A DNA stretch of 33,765 bases from Micractinium sp. NFX-FRZ. Taxonomy: Eukaryota; Chlorophyta; Trebouxiophyceae; Chlorellales; Chlorellaceae. The notes beneath the pieces are model-generated. The model worked only from the letters and a program-made list of their open reading frames with translations, was not told where the DNA came from and did no database searches. The first letter of the stretch is position 1; the number at the start of each line of letters is the position of its first letter. Made by a program: the position numbers and the translations under genes. Shown here piece after piece: positions 20,183 to 33,100 of the stretch. Where the stretch lies: the NCBI GenBank assembly GCA_029339195.1, contig JAPTJF010000580.1, positions 1 to 33,765 on the forward strand. Reading direction: 5' to 3'.

Positions 20183-20649
20183 CTGCGGCGTAGAAGCCGG
20201 CGCGGCAGGGCCTGGGGGAGACGGAGCCGGCGGGGGCTATCGTGGCCGGGGGGGCAGTCGCGTGGCGGGTGTGGTGGGGTGGACTGCCGAACCAGGGCTG
20301 CCAGACGTCCCCTGGCCGGAATGCCGGCGCCCCGCCTGCCCAGCTGCTGCCGACTGCCCGTCCACCAGACAACACTTCCACCAGACAGTGCAACGCACAA
20401 ATGCACCCGCGTGTGACAGTTGCCCAAAGCCACTGGACGGCAGGAGACGCGCCAGGGCGCCAGCTGACAGCACCACTTCCCTTGCTGGCGGCACCAGCAG
20501 CAGTGCGGTGCTGTGGCTGCTGGTGCACAGCTGCACTCGGGGGACGCCAGGCTGTTAGCCTGCTCACCTTCCGGCATTGGCATGGCCCTGCATCGATTGC
20601 CAATGCCGCCCAAAACTGCGAGGCTCTGCCCGAGCCGGCGGCACCAGCG
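20170..20649 (-). repeat. Inverted-repeat arm B (exon-10 fragment plus unique 300 bp)
   Basis: Read on the minus strand, this is nearly identical to 25895-26392 on the plus strand. Differences are a few substitutions, an indel of several bases near the AGCAGGCTAACAGCCTGGCG tract, and an eight-base loss near 20184. The last quarter is a damaged copy of exon 10 of the cysteine-rich gene (DCPPGH then a frameshift). The rest matches nothing else in the window. Confidence 0.9.
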
Positions 20650-20841
20650 GGTGGAGGGGGAAATGGGGTGGTGTGAGCTACTGGCTGGTGGCAGGCGGGC
20701 AGCAGGGGGGTGCCATCGTGGGCAGGGCGGGGCAGGCAGCGGGTCGGTCAGCAGCCGGCAAGCGCACAGAGTGCAAGCGGGGCAGCTGTAAACACCACAC
20801 CGCTCAAGCGGGGGTGCACAGCCAGCCCACACCCCGCTCAC

Positions 20842-23800
20842 GTTGACGGGGCAGCGCGCGCAGTCGTTGGCGGTGACAGAGGAGAACTTGATGCCGAAGC
20901 GTCCGGCGGGGCAGGGCGTGGCGGCCGTCATCTTGGTGGCCTGGCAGTAGGCGCCGGCGGGGCAGGGCTTGCAGGCGCGCTGGGCGGTTTGGTCCTGGAA
21001 GGTTCCCTTGGCGCACTCCTTGCACCACGGCTGCTTCAGGTCGGCGTAGAAGCCGGCGCGGCAGGGCTTGGGGGAGACGGAGCCGGTGGGGCACTCGTGG
21101 CCGGGGGGGCAGTCCTGCGGTTTGAGGGGTGGGGTGGGAAGCAGTGGGATGGTGGTGAAGCACGAGGTGCATGGGGTGGTGTGATGGTGTGGGTGAGAAT
21201 AGGGGGGAGGTTGTGCTGGGGGCGGTGGGGCACCTGCATGATGCTGGTGCCTGCTCAACTCCCAGCACCACGGCAAGTTGCCCGGCAAGGCCTGCCCCTC
21301 CCGGACCCTCGACAACCAAGCACCCGTCCCACCACCACCTGCCCCCACCCCCCCAGCCCCCCAGGCGCCCACCTTGCAGGAGCCCTTGCCCATCTGGTCC
21401 TGGTAGGTGCCGCCCTCGCAGGGTGTGAAGCCGTCGTTGCCGGTGCCGTCGGCGTAGTTGCCCTTGGGAGCCAGCAGGCAGGCGGCCAGGCCGGTGGAGC
21501 CGGTCATCTCGGTGTAGGTGCCCACGGGGCACTCGATGCAGGTGAACTTGCCGGTGGCGTCCTGGTAGGTGCCGGGGGGGCAGATGTCGCACTGGCTGTT
21601 GCCCGCGTCGTCCACGGCGTAGCCCTTGGGGCAGGCGGGGCAGGCGCCGGACATGCCCTGGGCGGAGGCAAAGGCGCCCTTGGTGCAGGCGGTGCAGTTG
21701 ACGTGGTTGAGGATGTCCAGCAGGGTGGTGCCGGGGATGCAGGCGGTGCACGTGGTGGCTCCGGTCTCCTTCTTGGTCTCACGCCCCTTGGGGCAGGTGG
21801 TGCACACGTTGGCGGCAAACATGGAGGGGCGGAAGGTGCGCTTGGGGCAGGCGGTGCAGGCGGTGGCGCCAAAGGCGGAGGGGGCATTGGTGCTGCCGGG
21901 GGCGGGGCCGCTCACGGTGCCGGCGGCGCAGAAGCGGCAGACGCGGGAGCCTGCGGGGCGGTGAAAAGGGGCGGTGGGGTGGAGTGAGATGAGTGGGGTG
22001 AGATAAGTGGGCTGGGGCGAGGAGGGGTGGGGTGGAGAGGGCGGGGCAGCCAGTGTTGGGAAGGAGGGCACACAAGGCCACGTGGCAGGGCGGGACGGGC
22101 AGAAGGCAATGCACAGGTCGGCCTTTACCCTTAGGGTCACAACGCAGAGTTATCTCCACCCGTGCGCTCACCGGCGGTGGCGGCAAAGGTGCCGGGGGTG
22201 CATGAGGTGCAGAGGACCTGGTTGGGCAGGGAGGAGGCCTTGCCGGGGGCGCAGGGGGTGCAGGTGGAGGCCTTGGACGCAATCAGGGTCTCGTAGCCAG
22301 CGGGGCAGCTGCGGGTGAAGGGAGGAGGGGGGAGGGGGAGGGTGTGAAGGGGGTGTGAGGGGGCGAGGGGTGCAGTGGGGACCCGTGCTTACGGGTGTGC
22401 TGGGTGAGAGGTGGTGGGCGGGCAGCGAGCAAGGCAGCCAGGGAGGCGAGCGGGCAGCTGAGCGGGAGTGGGCAGGGCTGGTGCAGAGCGCGGTGCGCAC
22501 CAGCCACACACACACACGCACGCGTGAGCCAGGCACCCACCTGCGGCACTTGTTGTCGCTGGCGTCTGCGGGCTTCCAGGTGCCGCGGCCGCAGGGCACG
22601 CACTCGGTGGCCCCCTTGCCGTCCTCCGTAGCCACGGTGATCTCTCCCGCGCCGCAGGCGTTGCAGGCGGGGGCGGCGGTGGCGGTGGAGTACTGGCCGG
22701 GGGGGCAGACGTTGCAGACATGGGAGCCCTCCTCAGAGGCGTACTCGCCAGGCTGGCTGCAGCATGGCAGGGTGGGAGGGGGCACCCGGGGAGCAGTGCT
22801 GGTGAGCAGGCTGTGGGGTGTGTTGCATGTTTCGGGGGGCGCTGGCACCGGCCAGCCAGGAAGGTGGATGCAGGGTGCACCCCACCGTTGTGACTGTCAC
22901 CCTGGCGTGCTGGCCCGTGCACCCAACCCACCCAAACCACCGTGCCACCCCGCCCCGCCCCGCCTCACCCCACCCCACCCCGCCAAGCCCTCACCATGCG
23001 AAGCACTGAGTCTGCCCCTCCAGGTCGGTGGCGTAGCCGGCGTCGCAGGCCAGGCATTCGGTGGTGCCGGTGGCGGGCTGGTAGGTGCCGGGTGTGCACT
23101 TGGTGCACTCGGTGCCGTCGCCGCCGTTGGCCTCGCGGAAGGTGCCCACGGGGCAGGCCTGGCAGGTGACGTCGGGGTCGGCGGTGTTGCGGTAGGTGCC
23201 GCCGGGGCACAGGGAGCAGGCGGTGTGGCCGGCATTGGGCCAGGTGCCGGGGGCGCACTCCTGGCACGTCTCGGCGCCTGCAGGCAGGAAGGTGGCGGCG
23301 GGGCAGGGTGTTAGGTTGAGAACACATGGGGCACAGGGTGGTGGTGGTGCAGGGGCGTGGGGCTGCTGCCCGGCACGGCGGGGCGGTCACACTGTGCCGC
23401 TTGCTGGCCGCCCTTGCTGCAAGCCCTCTTGTCGTCACTGTAACCCACCGCTGCCACACCCACCCATGCACCCGCCCAATGCCCCACTCACCGCCAGCGC
23501 TGGCAGTGCCTGTGGGGCAGCCTGAGCAGGTGAGGGAGCCAATCATGCGGGTGTACTGGCCGGCGGGGCAGGCGGCCGGGGGGGCGGCGGCACCGGCGCA
23601 AGTGGAGCCGGTGTCGCAGGGGGCGCACTGGGAGGGGCGGAAGACGTCGGGGTTGGTGGTGAACTGCGGGGTGGGGGTGGGGGTGGGGGTTGGTTTTGAG
23701 TTGGCATGCAGGCGGGCATGTAGGCATACAGGCGAGACTGTGGGCAGGCCATTGCAAGCAGTGCTCTGACCCTGGCACCCAGAGGGGGTAGCCGCCCCTC

Positions 23801-25532
23801 AAGCCTGCATTTGCCCACCCCACCCCACCCCACCCCACCCCACCCCCAAGCACCCAAGCACCCACCTGGGGGTTGGCGTCCACGGCGGTGCGGGCGGGGC
23901 AGCTGTCCTCGTTGGCCCCGGGGGCGGCCAGGGTGAGGGAGTCGGTGCACTCGCCGGAGGGCAGGCCGTCAGAGTCGAGGCCGTAGATTATGAGTGAGGA
24001 GGGGGAGAGCTGCAGGCCAAAGGTGCTGGAGGCGGTGTCCAGCGTGCGCACGGTGGTGAGGCCATCGTAGGCACTGTAGCGGTGCGACGGGGGAGGGGAG
24101 GGGAGGGAGGGAGGGAGGAAGGGAGGGAGGGACGGCGGCGGAGTGAGGGGGCCGGGAGCGGTGGGTGGGACCCGGCACGGTTGGCGATGCATGGTCATAG
24201 TGGGGGTGCCACGCCCGCGCCTGCCGTGCCCACGATTGCCCTGCCCACACCCGCAGGAGGGCACGTCCTCCTCTTGGGGCCACACCCGCCCACACAGGCA
24301 TCCCTCCACCCCACCCCACCCCCTGCCCCACCCCACCGCCCCGCTCACCCCTCCACCACGGCCAGCTTGCTTGCGTTGGAGCACGCGGCGTTGCCCGCCA
24401 CGAACATGCGCACGCGGCAGGTGGCGTCCACCTCGGTGACCACCAGGCTGCCTGCCCCCAGGCTGGCCCCCAGCTCAGCATCGGTGCAGCTCTGGCCGAA
24501 GGTGTTGGTCACGGCGCACGACTCCAGGCCCGCGGAGAGGGAGGCCACCTGGTAGCCTGCGGCGGGGGCAGAGGGCGGCGGGGAGGGCAAGGGTGAGGGG
24601 TGGGGGGGCGGTCTTGGGTGAAGAGGAGGGAGAGGGAGGGGTGGAGGGGTGGGGTTGAGAGGAGGGGAAAATGAGGCGAGGCGAGCTTCTGAAGTGCCAA
24701 AGCAGAGCAGGGGGGTGGGGTGGCAGCAGCGCACGCGGTGTGGCTGGGCAGAGCGCTCTGGCTGGCTTACCGCCCTTCGCTTCACCACACTCTCAGCCCC
24801 GCCCCGCCCCATCCCTCCTTCCACCGCTGACCCGCCTTGCCCAACACCACCCCCTGAACCGCACTCACCGGTGGTGGGCTGCTCCCTGGGCATGTTGTTG
24901 GGGTAGAGGCCGCCGGTACCGGCAATCATCTTGGGCTGCCCAAAGTAGCAGGCAATGCAGGCGGTGGAGCCAGGGAAGTGGGCAAAGGAGGGCTCGGGGC
25001 ACTTGAGGCACTCGGTGGCGCTGCCGGCGGTGGGCATGTAGGTGTTGATGGGGCAGGGGGAGCACTGGGCGCCGTCAACAAACTGGCCGGCATCGCAGCT
25101 GCAGCAGCGGGGGAGCGGGAGGGGGTGGGGGTGGGAGGTGAGGGGCGGGACGGGACGGGGTTTTTCCTTGGCGGCGCGGTGCACAGGTGGCAAGGTGTGA
25201 AGGCAGCGGGGCCGTGCTTTCACAACCACGCATAATCAGAGGCTGAGCTGAGCGGGCATGTGTGCGTGTGCATGCATGTACATGCGCCTGCCGCAGCGGC
25301 GGAGGGGCGCGCCACCCAGCGCGGCCGGATGAACATGACGTGTCAAACAGCCACTTTGGGTGCGGACGCCGAGCCAGCAGCAGGAGCGCGCAACAAGTGC
25401 GGACCCAACTCACGTCAATGCCTGTGCAGTGGCAGGGGCGGCCAGCAACAGGGCGACAGCCAGCACGGCCAGGGCCCGGGCGGCGGGCCTCAGGCTGCTG
25501 CCGCTGGGGGCGGCGGAGGCAGGGAGCGGCAT
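20842..25532 (-). CDS. Secreted GCC2/GCC3-like cysteine-repeat protein, at least 10 exons, at least 808 aa
   Basis: Exons: 25414-25532, 24869-25098, 24349-24556, 23866-24073, 23492-23663, 22995-23277, 22541-22756, 22172-22308, 21373-21950, 20842-21114. They join in phase for 808 codons, and a possible last exon lies at 19967-20182. The start ATG opens a signal peptide (ALAVLAVALLLAAPATAQA). Residues 40-116 and 256-808 are repeated modules of the ephrin-receptor-like/GCC2-GCC3 type, with CPPGTY, CPAGRFG and CTPGTYQPATGTTEC patterns about every 45-50 residues. Residues 117-255 are a non-repeat insert with few cysteines. Such modules are disulphide-rich and extracellular, typically for adhesion or ligand binding. 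No membrane helix is seen in the part modelled, so it may be secreted, or an anchor may lie in a missing 3' exon. The gene is bracketed by an inverted duplication carrying pieces of its own exon 10. Confidence 0.8.
23818..23848. repeat. CACCC pentanucleotide run in an intron
   Basis: About six consecutive CACCC/CCACC units lie in the intron between exons 4 and 5 of the cysteine-rich gene. The opposite strand is G-rich. Confidence 0.8.
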
Positions 25533-25609
25533 GGTGTTGCAAGGGAGGGGAGTGCCCTGGGAGCGATGTCGAGACGGAAAGGAATGAGAAATGAACCGCT
25601 GCGGGGCGG

Positions 25610-25616
25610 TTTTATA
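25610..25616 (-). promoter_or_regulatory. TATA box of the cysteine-rich gene
   Basis: TATAAAA on the minus strand, 78-84 bp upstream of the ATG at 25532, followed by CCGCC. This is the expected distance for a eukaryotic core promoter with a short 5' untranslated region, and it supports the chosen start. None of the other genes here shows one so clearly. Confidence 0.6.
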
Positions 25617-25894
25617 CTGTGCCGCCTCGGGTCAGTGCTGCCACAGTACTGCGCTTGGGGCACAACAGCCAGCGTGTTTGGGTACCCGTCACGGTCTGGC
25701 AAACTAGGGTTGCACGCTGCGCGGGCCGCGACACCATGCATTTTCATCTCGAAACAGTCAGGAAGGCCTGTTTACGAGCAGGAAGGGTGCGGAGCGGGCG
25801 GCTCCAAACTCGGGTGGGTGGCACCAGCTGGCAGCAGGGTACTGCGCGCGCCCGCTCCCAACGGCCCCTTGGGTACAGGCAGCTTCCCTCGGGG
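25617..25894. other. Upstream region of the cysteine-rich gene
   Basis: No gene is seen. It separates the TATA box from inverted-repeat arm A and presumably holds the proximal promoter. Confidence 0.4.
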
Positions 25895-26392
25895 CGCTGG
25901 TGCCGCCGGCTCGGGCAGAGCCTCGCAGTTTTGGGCGGCATTGGCAATCGATGCAAGGCCATGCCAATGCCGGAAGGTGAGCAGGCTAACAGCCTGGCGT
26001 AGCGCCGTCCCCCGAGTGCAGCTGTGCACCAGCAGCCACAGCACCGCACTGCTGCTGGTGCCGCCAGCAAGGGAAGTGGTGCTGTCAGCTGGCGCCCTGG
26101 CGCGTCTCCTGCCGTCCAGTGGCTTTGGGCATCTGTCACACGCGAGTGCATTTGGGCGTTGCACTGTCTGCTGGAAGTGTTGTCTGGTGGACGGGCAGTC
26201 GGCAGCAGCTGGGCAGGCGGGGCGCCGGCATTCCGGCCAGGGGGCGTCTGGCAGCCCTGGTTTGGCAGTCCAACCCACCACACCGCCACAAGACTGCCCC
26301 CCCGGCCACGAGTGCTCCCACCGGCTCCGTCTCCCCCAGGCCCTGCCGCGCCGGCGCCTGCGCCGACCTCAAGCAGCCCTGGTGCAAGGATG
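25895..26392 (+). repeat. Inverted-repeat arm A (exon-10 fragment plus unique 300 bp)
   Basis: The plus strand is nearly identical to the minus strand of 20170-20649. Near its right end it reads DCPPGHEC then shifts frame by one inserted base (GAGTGCTCCC against GAGTGCCCC in the real exon). It then retains DLKQPWCK-type sequence in another frame, so it is not a functional exon. The DLKQ codons retained here are missing from arm B, so arm A is closer to the ancestral state at that point. Confidence 0.9.
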
Positions 26393-27167
26393 TGGCCGTC
26401 AGAAGCTTCGCTGCCAATGGGTGGCTGCAGTACTGCCCTCAGCATGTCCACTGAACTGCCAAACGCATTGGTGTTTCATTGATTGACGCTGTTAACAGAA
26501 GATGTCTCCTCAAAGAATACACAGAAATGACTTGCGCAAATGCAAGTCTGAGCCACTTGAAGTGCCCACGCGGTGACTAACGAAAAATCAGCCATGCAGT
26601 TGTTGATTATTTCGAGAAATGACTTGTAGATTGTGAAAAATTCTGCACTTTGGGGGAAAAAAGCATTAAGAAAGGATGCCACCAAATGAAAAAACCACTG
26701 GCCCTCTGGAAAAGTGGCACAGCTGGAAAACGCAAAAGGCACGAGGAGGCAACTGTTAGAAAAGTGGCACATTTGCGAAAGTAGAACGGATCATGAGGTG
26801 GCAACTGATAGAGGAACCCATTCCGGCCGGTATAGAACCGAGGGGCCAGCAGACAGCCGCATGCAAAACAATAGCAGACGCGCTTCGCAGCAGCGTGCAT
26901 TTGGCAGAGGAATACTGAGGGCAGAGCAGCCGTCATGCAGAACAGAAAGAAAGAGATTGAAAACCTTGAAAATGGCAGGCTGAACAGAAGGAACACACAG
27001 TGAATCACACCCAAGAAGCCGTTGTGCAGAGGGCCGGGGCCTTGCCTGCCTGCCACCATGTGCTTCATCAGCCAAAGCGCCCAAAGGGACCACCCTTGTC
27101 TCAAAAAGCTAGCTCTGCTGCGGGCTGTTGGTTGGTGGCAGAGGTTGTGGAACCGCGACAGCGGGGA
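26393..27167. other. AT-richer intergenic island, no gene seen
   Basis: About 26460-26990 has a sharply lower GC content than the rest of the window. It contains A-runs and a twice-occurring AAAAGTGGCACA motif (about 26711 and 26760). ORFs here lack family motifs. Its right part should be 3' untranslated region of the GAF-PAS kinase, which stops at 27168. Confidence 0.5.
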
Positions 27168-30100
27168 CTACGCAGGGCATTCGTGGCGCAATGTTGGCGC
27201 CGTGGCGGCCGGCTGCCGGGGCGCTGGGGGAGGGCCGTCGCGTGGCAGGCTGCGCGCCACTGCCTGCACCTCGGTCAGTATGGTGCTGAAGGGCGGCCTG
27301 TGCGAGGGGTCGCGCGCCAGGCAGCGGCGCAGCAGGGCTGCCAGCGTTGCGGGCATGTCGTCGGGCACCTCAAAGGGCAGCACACCTGCCAGGCATGGGA
27401 TGCGGGGAGGGGCTTGCGATGAGCGGGAGGGTGGTGTGTGGAGGCGTGGTGCAAGGTCGCCTGACAGTGCAATGCGTGCGGGTTGGGGTCTGCACGTGTA
27501 CGGGGCAGCTCAGTTGTTGGCGCACCCGCTCCGTGTGGCCCACCATTGCCCACCAGCCGCGGAGGGGCCCCACCTGAGATGCTCTGCGCCAGTGCAAAGT
27601 GTGGGTTGCACCCCAGCCAGGCGCGCTTGCCGTGCCACATCTCCAGGCACAGGATGCCCCAGCTGAACACATCCGTGGCCTTGCTCAGCTGGCCAGAGGC
27701 AAGCGCCTCGGGCGGCATGTGGGTGACTGCGGGCAGGCGGCGGGCGGTGCATGGGCGGGTGGTGGAGAGGCAGGGCACAGAGGGCGGGCTGGGGCCTTGC
27801 AGCAGAGGGTGCAGCACGCTGGTGGCGCTGAGCAAAGCCGCCTTGAAGGGTGCTTGCCTACGTGCCTCCCCCCCCTTTCCCACCCACCCGCCCACCAACC
27901 CTTTTTTGCTCAATGCTCAACCATCGCCTCACCTGTGCCAAAGGACTTGGTCACCTCGGCAGCACCTCCCAGGGCGGTTGCCAGCCCAAAATCTCCCACC
28001 TGCAGCCAGGGACGCAGCCGGGAACACTGAGAGGGGTTTAAGTAGGCTGGGACCTGAGGCATGCCTGCGCTTGCGTGCATACCCCGCCAGCCAGCCTGCT
28101 CAGTTGCTGCCCTGCATCCCACGGCCAGGAAAGCGGGCAGGCACTTGCATGCAACACGGCCCTAGCTGGGTTGCCAGCTGGGTTGCGTTGCCCTCAGCCA
28201 CCCTACCACCCACACCTTGGCCACCCAGCGGCGGCTGTCCTTGGCCGCGCTGGTGGCCAGCACGTTGCTGGGGGTCAGGTCGCCGTGCAGCAGGCCATGG
28301 GAGTGCAGGTAGGTCAGCGCGCCTGCGGGGTGGAGGCAGGCACGCAAGAAGGTCAGCCCCCATGCACGTGTAGGGCGCGGCATGCAGGCATGTGGCAAGA
28401 GCAAGGGGCGGGCATGGGCTGGCTGCATGCCAAGCGTGCGCGCCCGCAAGCGCGCAGGCCACCTGGCACCGCACCTGCAATCTCCGCTGCGGTTGCCAGG
28501 ATGGCGTGCTGGTTGGGGCCGTTCCCCTGCGGGTGGTGCAGCAAGCCTCGGTCCAGCACATCCAGCAGGGAGCCGCGGTTGCACAGCTCCGTCACAATCC
28601 ACACCTGCTGGTGCACCAGACCGCCGCTGGGCTGCTGCATGCCGCGGCCAGGAGGACGGGGCAGGGGAGCAGGGGAGGGCAGCTGGTGTGGGAGGGGCGG
28701 AGAGGGGCATGCAGGTGGCATGGCGTGGATGCATGGCATGCACGGGAGCCCCGCTTCACCCAACCCCACGCCCCGGCCGCACCTGCTTGCTGCTGACGCC
28801 GTAGCAGTAAGTGGCCAGGATGTGTGGGTGGCTGAGGGAGCGCGACAGCAGCGCCTCCACCTCTGCCGCAGCGGTCACCGTGCTGCCCCCGTCTGCCCCG
28901 TCCTCTGCCCAGCTGCTCAGGCGCTCAACAGAGGTGCTGTACTCGACCACTTTGATGGCCACGCGACCGCCCTGCGTTGCAAAGGGATGCAAACAACAAC
29001 ACGCCCTGATGACTCGGCTGCACTAGGCTAGCCCTCCCTTGCAGGCAGCAGGCGGGAGCGGCGACCGGCGAGTTCCATGCTTTGCAGTGGCATGCCCTGC
29101 CATACAGCACCGCCCAGCACACCAACAGGCTGTGCCCCTGGTTTGCTTCCCTGCTCAGGCTGCTTCAGCGCACCTGCCAGCTCCCACGGTAGCAGCGCCC
29201 CCTGGCGCCCACCCCAATTAGCTGGCCTAGCCGAGCCTCTTCAAGCACCGCGGGCCGCATCTGGAGGAAAGAATTGATGCAGGCTGCCATGCCCTGCACA
29301 TGCCATGAAGCATAGCGGGCAGCAGGCTAAGCGTGCGTGGCACCAAGCGTGTGCATGGCGTGCGTGTGCAGCATGCACCGCCACGCACTCCTGCTTGCAG
29401 ATCAGGCCGCATGGCGAGCGCTGTGCACGCAGCTGGCTGGGGGGTTGGCAGGCAATTGCTGTGGCAGGCGCCCGTCGTTGCCAGCACGCCGCGGTGGGCG
29501 CCGGCAGATGCGGCTGCCTAGTACAGGCTGTGGGTCGGCGGCGCCTCACCGGGTCGCTTTCCAGGCTGTCACGGCGGGACATGGCCGAGTCTGCGCTGTC
29601 GCGGCGCTGGATGGCAGGCTGCGCGGCAACCGGAGGCCGCAGGATGGCAAAGTAGTAGTAGGAGGAGCCAGTGGCTGCACCGCTGCTGGCGTTGCACTGC
29701 ATGGCGCCAGAGTCGGCCGTCCATGCGGGGATGCCGATGCTGGGGGCTTCTGTGAAGGGCTCGCCGACGTCGGCGGGACGGAACAGCACGGTATGGACGG
29801 TGCCTGCACTGCCCTCCTCCTGCATGCGGCACTGCACAGTGAACTCCTCCCTCGCCGCCACCGCAGCAAGGCGGGCCTGCGGGCAGGGGCAGGCAACACG
29901 CGATGACACTGGGCAAACACAGTCAGGCCGGGGAAGCGGAAGCAGGCGGCGCAACAGGGGCAGGGGCGGGTAGCACACCTGGAAACGTCCCTGGAATCAT
30001 AGCAGCGGTAGGGGGCCAGTGTGCCCTCAACTCAGGGTCGCCATCCCCCTCCTGCACCACCCCAACTGCAACGGGCAAGACAAGAGGTTTTGCGACAGCA

Positions 30101-33100
30101 ACCATCAATCAGTGGGTGCAATTCCAACACCCCCAACCTACCTGCAGGGCCTCTCCCGCACTGCTGGCGCCGGTGCCGAGCGGCTCAAACAGGTTCCAAA
30201 AGTCGGGGTGGTGGTCGCCGTCCTCGCCGCCGCCTGTGGGCTGCTGCTGCAGCAGGGCCTGGTCCATCACCTGGCTGGCGCTGACCAGCTGCGATGCCGC
30301 CTGCTGCAGCTGCGCCACGGCCAACCGGAACGCGTCATTGGTGTAGACGACGCGCCAGGCGCCGGTTGGGCGGATGTCAAGGAGCACCACCCCGTCTGCA
30401 GGCAGTGAGGGAGGAGCAGGGCAGGTGAGGGTCGCTCAGGCACGCGGGCGTAAGGCCGGGATGCTCAGGCAGGCAGGCAGGCAGGCAGGCAGGGGAATGC
30501 CATGCAGAGGCGTGCATCAAACCGAGGACTGTGGAAAGCAGGTGATGAGGCAGGCAGGCAGGCAGGCCAGGCAGGCTGCTGACCATCTCCCAGTCATGCA
30601 CCCACCTACCTTGGAAGGAGCTCATCGTGCGCAGCAGGCTGCTGGATGCCTTCTTGGCACGGCTCAGGCACTGCTGCTGCAGCTGCAGGAACTGCGCACG
30701 CGAGAGCATGCGCAGGGCAGGGAGTGGGGAGCGGGGGGCAAGAATCGGCGCCGTGAGACTGTGCACATCCGGGCGCTGTGCTGACGACAGCATGCACGCC
30801 ACTCCTACTCGCTGCTCACCGGGTGGCAGATGCATACCTATGCTGAGCCAACCCCAGTTGCGGAGCGGGCTGAGCGCACGCTCAGCCAAGCTACACCCCC
30901 TCCCCTGCCAAGCAGCCTGCCCACTTCCTGCCAGGCAGAGCAGCCCACCACATGCGCCACGGATGCCTGGCGTCGGACACCACCGTGGCCCAAGTCTCAT
31001 TACTCCACACTGCCAGCCTTTCCCTACCTTGTGCCGCTCATTTCTCACTACAACCTGGCGACCTCCCCCCCCCCCAGACTCCCACAGCCCCACCCCCATC
31101 CCACCTGCTCCCGCTCCAGCTCGCACGTCACAATCTCGGCAAAGTGCGCCAGCAGGGCATACTGAGCGGCATCAAACGAGCGGGGCTGGTAGTCAAACAC
31201 ACACAGCGTGCCTGCGGGGGCGCACGCAGGGAGGGACAGGGGTGCAGGGGGCGGAAGGCAAGGCGGGGGAGTGGGAAGTGGAGGGTGGGGTGAAGGGCCG
31301 GTGTGAGACCTGGAACCAGCAGGCCAGGCCCGCCGGGTGCAGGCAGGCATCCTGTGCGCGTCAGAGGAGTACAGCTGAAGGGAGGGCCACCCTACGCAGC
31401 CTAGCCTGCTCCGCTCACCGTAGCGGTGGCCCTGCAGCGAGGACACCAATGGGGCGCATGCACAGAAGCGCAGGAAGGGCTCCCCCGCAACAAATGGGTT
31501 GCTGGCGAAGCTGCGGGGGATGAAGCACAGGCAGCCAGAGGTGGGAGGTGCAGGTGAGCTGTGAAGGGGCAGTGGTGCTGCAGTAGCGCGGTGGTGGGTG
31601 GGGCGGCAATGGTGGTGAGATGGTGGCAGCAGTGGTGGATGGGACGGGGGCGGTTGTGGAGCCCCTGGTGGCGGGGGCAATGTTGTGAGGAGTGAGGGCA
31701 CAAAAGAGGAGTGGTTTGAAGAGGCCTCGCGTGGCACACAGCCCCCCCCCCGGCCTCAGAAGATGCAAGCGGTGAGGAGTGGGGAAGGGTGCTACGAGGG
31801 GTGTGCGCCAGCGTAATTGGGTGCACAGAGGGGCAGGGAGCAAGGGGGTTCGGGTGGCGCCCCGCAGCGGTGAAGGGGCGGTGGCAGTGAAGGGGCGGTG
31901 CTAAAGCACTGGGCGAGGGGAGGGCCAGAGCCTTGCGCCGCCAAAGTGACTGGCAGCCTTTTGGCAGACAGGAACATGCGCGCAGCATGAGCGAGAGGGC
32001 AGCAGCTCAACGGTGTGACCCAGCTGCACAGGGTAGAGCAAGGCAGCGGCACAGTGCAGCACGGGCTGGCGCCACCAAGGGCGGCACTTGCACAGTACTG
32101 GCACTAGTGCTGGCAGGCTTTCGGCCCACAGGGCCGGCAGCCAGCAGAAAGGTTCCACCCCTGCCATGGGGTTCCACACCTCCGCTGGTTTCCTCAACCC
32201 ACGCCCAAGGGCGCATTCGTCTTCCTCTTCTTCTTCCTCCCAAGCGCTCTCACCGGATGTCCTCCCGCGCATCCTCCACAACCAGCACCTCTGGGCTGTC
32301 CGGGACGAGTATCCAGTCGCAGAAGCTGCCTGCGCGCACATGGGAGGGCGCGATTGGGGGCGTGCGGTGCCTGGGCGAGGGACAGGGGGCTGGGGTGAGC
32401 AGCACCGGATGACACACATGGCGGTGGCGGCAACACAGGGGCAGGGAGCCGAGCAAGGCAGGCTACAGCACAAGGGAGCAGGAGGCAGTTGGCAGCCCTG
32501 CAACTGCCAGGAGTGCGCCGCCGCAGTTGCCCCATGCGCGGCCTTACCCGCCCGGCCCGCGCACGAGCCCCATTCGCCCGCCCGCGAGATGAAGTGAAGG
32601 TGTTCCTCCACAAGAGTGATTGTGGAGACGGCCGTGCCAAACACTTGCTTCATCAGCCTGCAGTGTGTGTGGGGGCGGGAGGGGGTGCCGGCAAACGAGG
32701 TGAGGTGCCACATGGTGAGGTGCCACATGGTGGGGCGCACGCATGCCAAGGCTACGAGTGCACTATGGGTGGGGCGGGGCGGGGCGGGGCGGGGCCAGGA
32801 GGCATGGCACGCTCCTTGCAGGCAGAACGGCTTTGACTGCCACCCTGTGCCCAGCGACGCTCCAAGCCGCAGCGTGCTGTCACAGCACACAACACGTAGC
32901 ACCCAACTGCCTCCCTGGCGCCCCTTCCCCTGCTTTACGTGGTGATGCGATCAAACTGGGGCATGGGGGCGACACCCAGCATGCTAGCCACAGCGCGCAC
33001 GGCACGCAGCCGCGCCTCCTCATCCGAGCCCTGCATGACAGGCCCGCCTGGTACGCCTGCAGCTGCGCCGCCAGGGTCGCTTGCCCCAAATGGTGAGCTG

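Noticed and set aside
20710..21987. A 425-codon plus-strand open frame rich in Gly/Ala/Val
   Set aside because: It is the antisense shadow of cysteine-rich exons; its repeats mirror the GCC modules on the other strand.
19753..22140. A 795-codon minus-strand open frame
   Set aside because: Only 21373-21950 and 20842-21114 within it show the cysteine-repeat pattern. The rest is intron and inverted-repeat sequence that happens to be open. Splice signals and phase support separate exons.
25260..26486. A 408-codon plus-strand open frame
   Set aside because: It runs antisense through the gene's signal-peptide exon and promoter and into the inverted-repeat arm, with no domain of its own.
30466..30575. 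Regular short repeats considered as a CRISPR array
   Set aside because: They are simple tetranucleotide CAGG microsatellites in an intron of a eukaryotic gene, without repeat-spacer structure.
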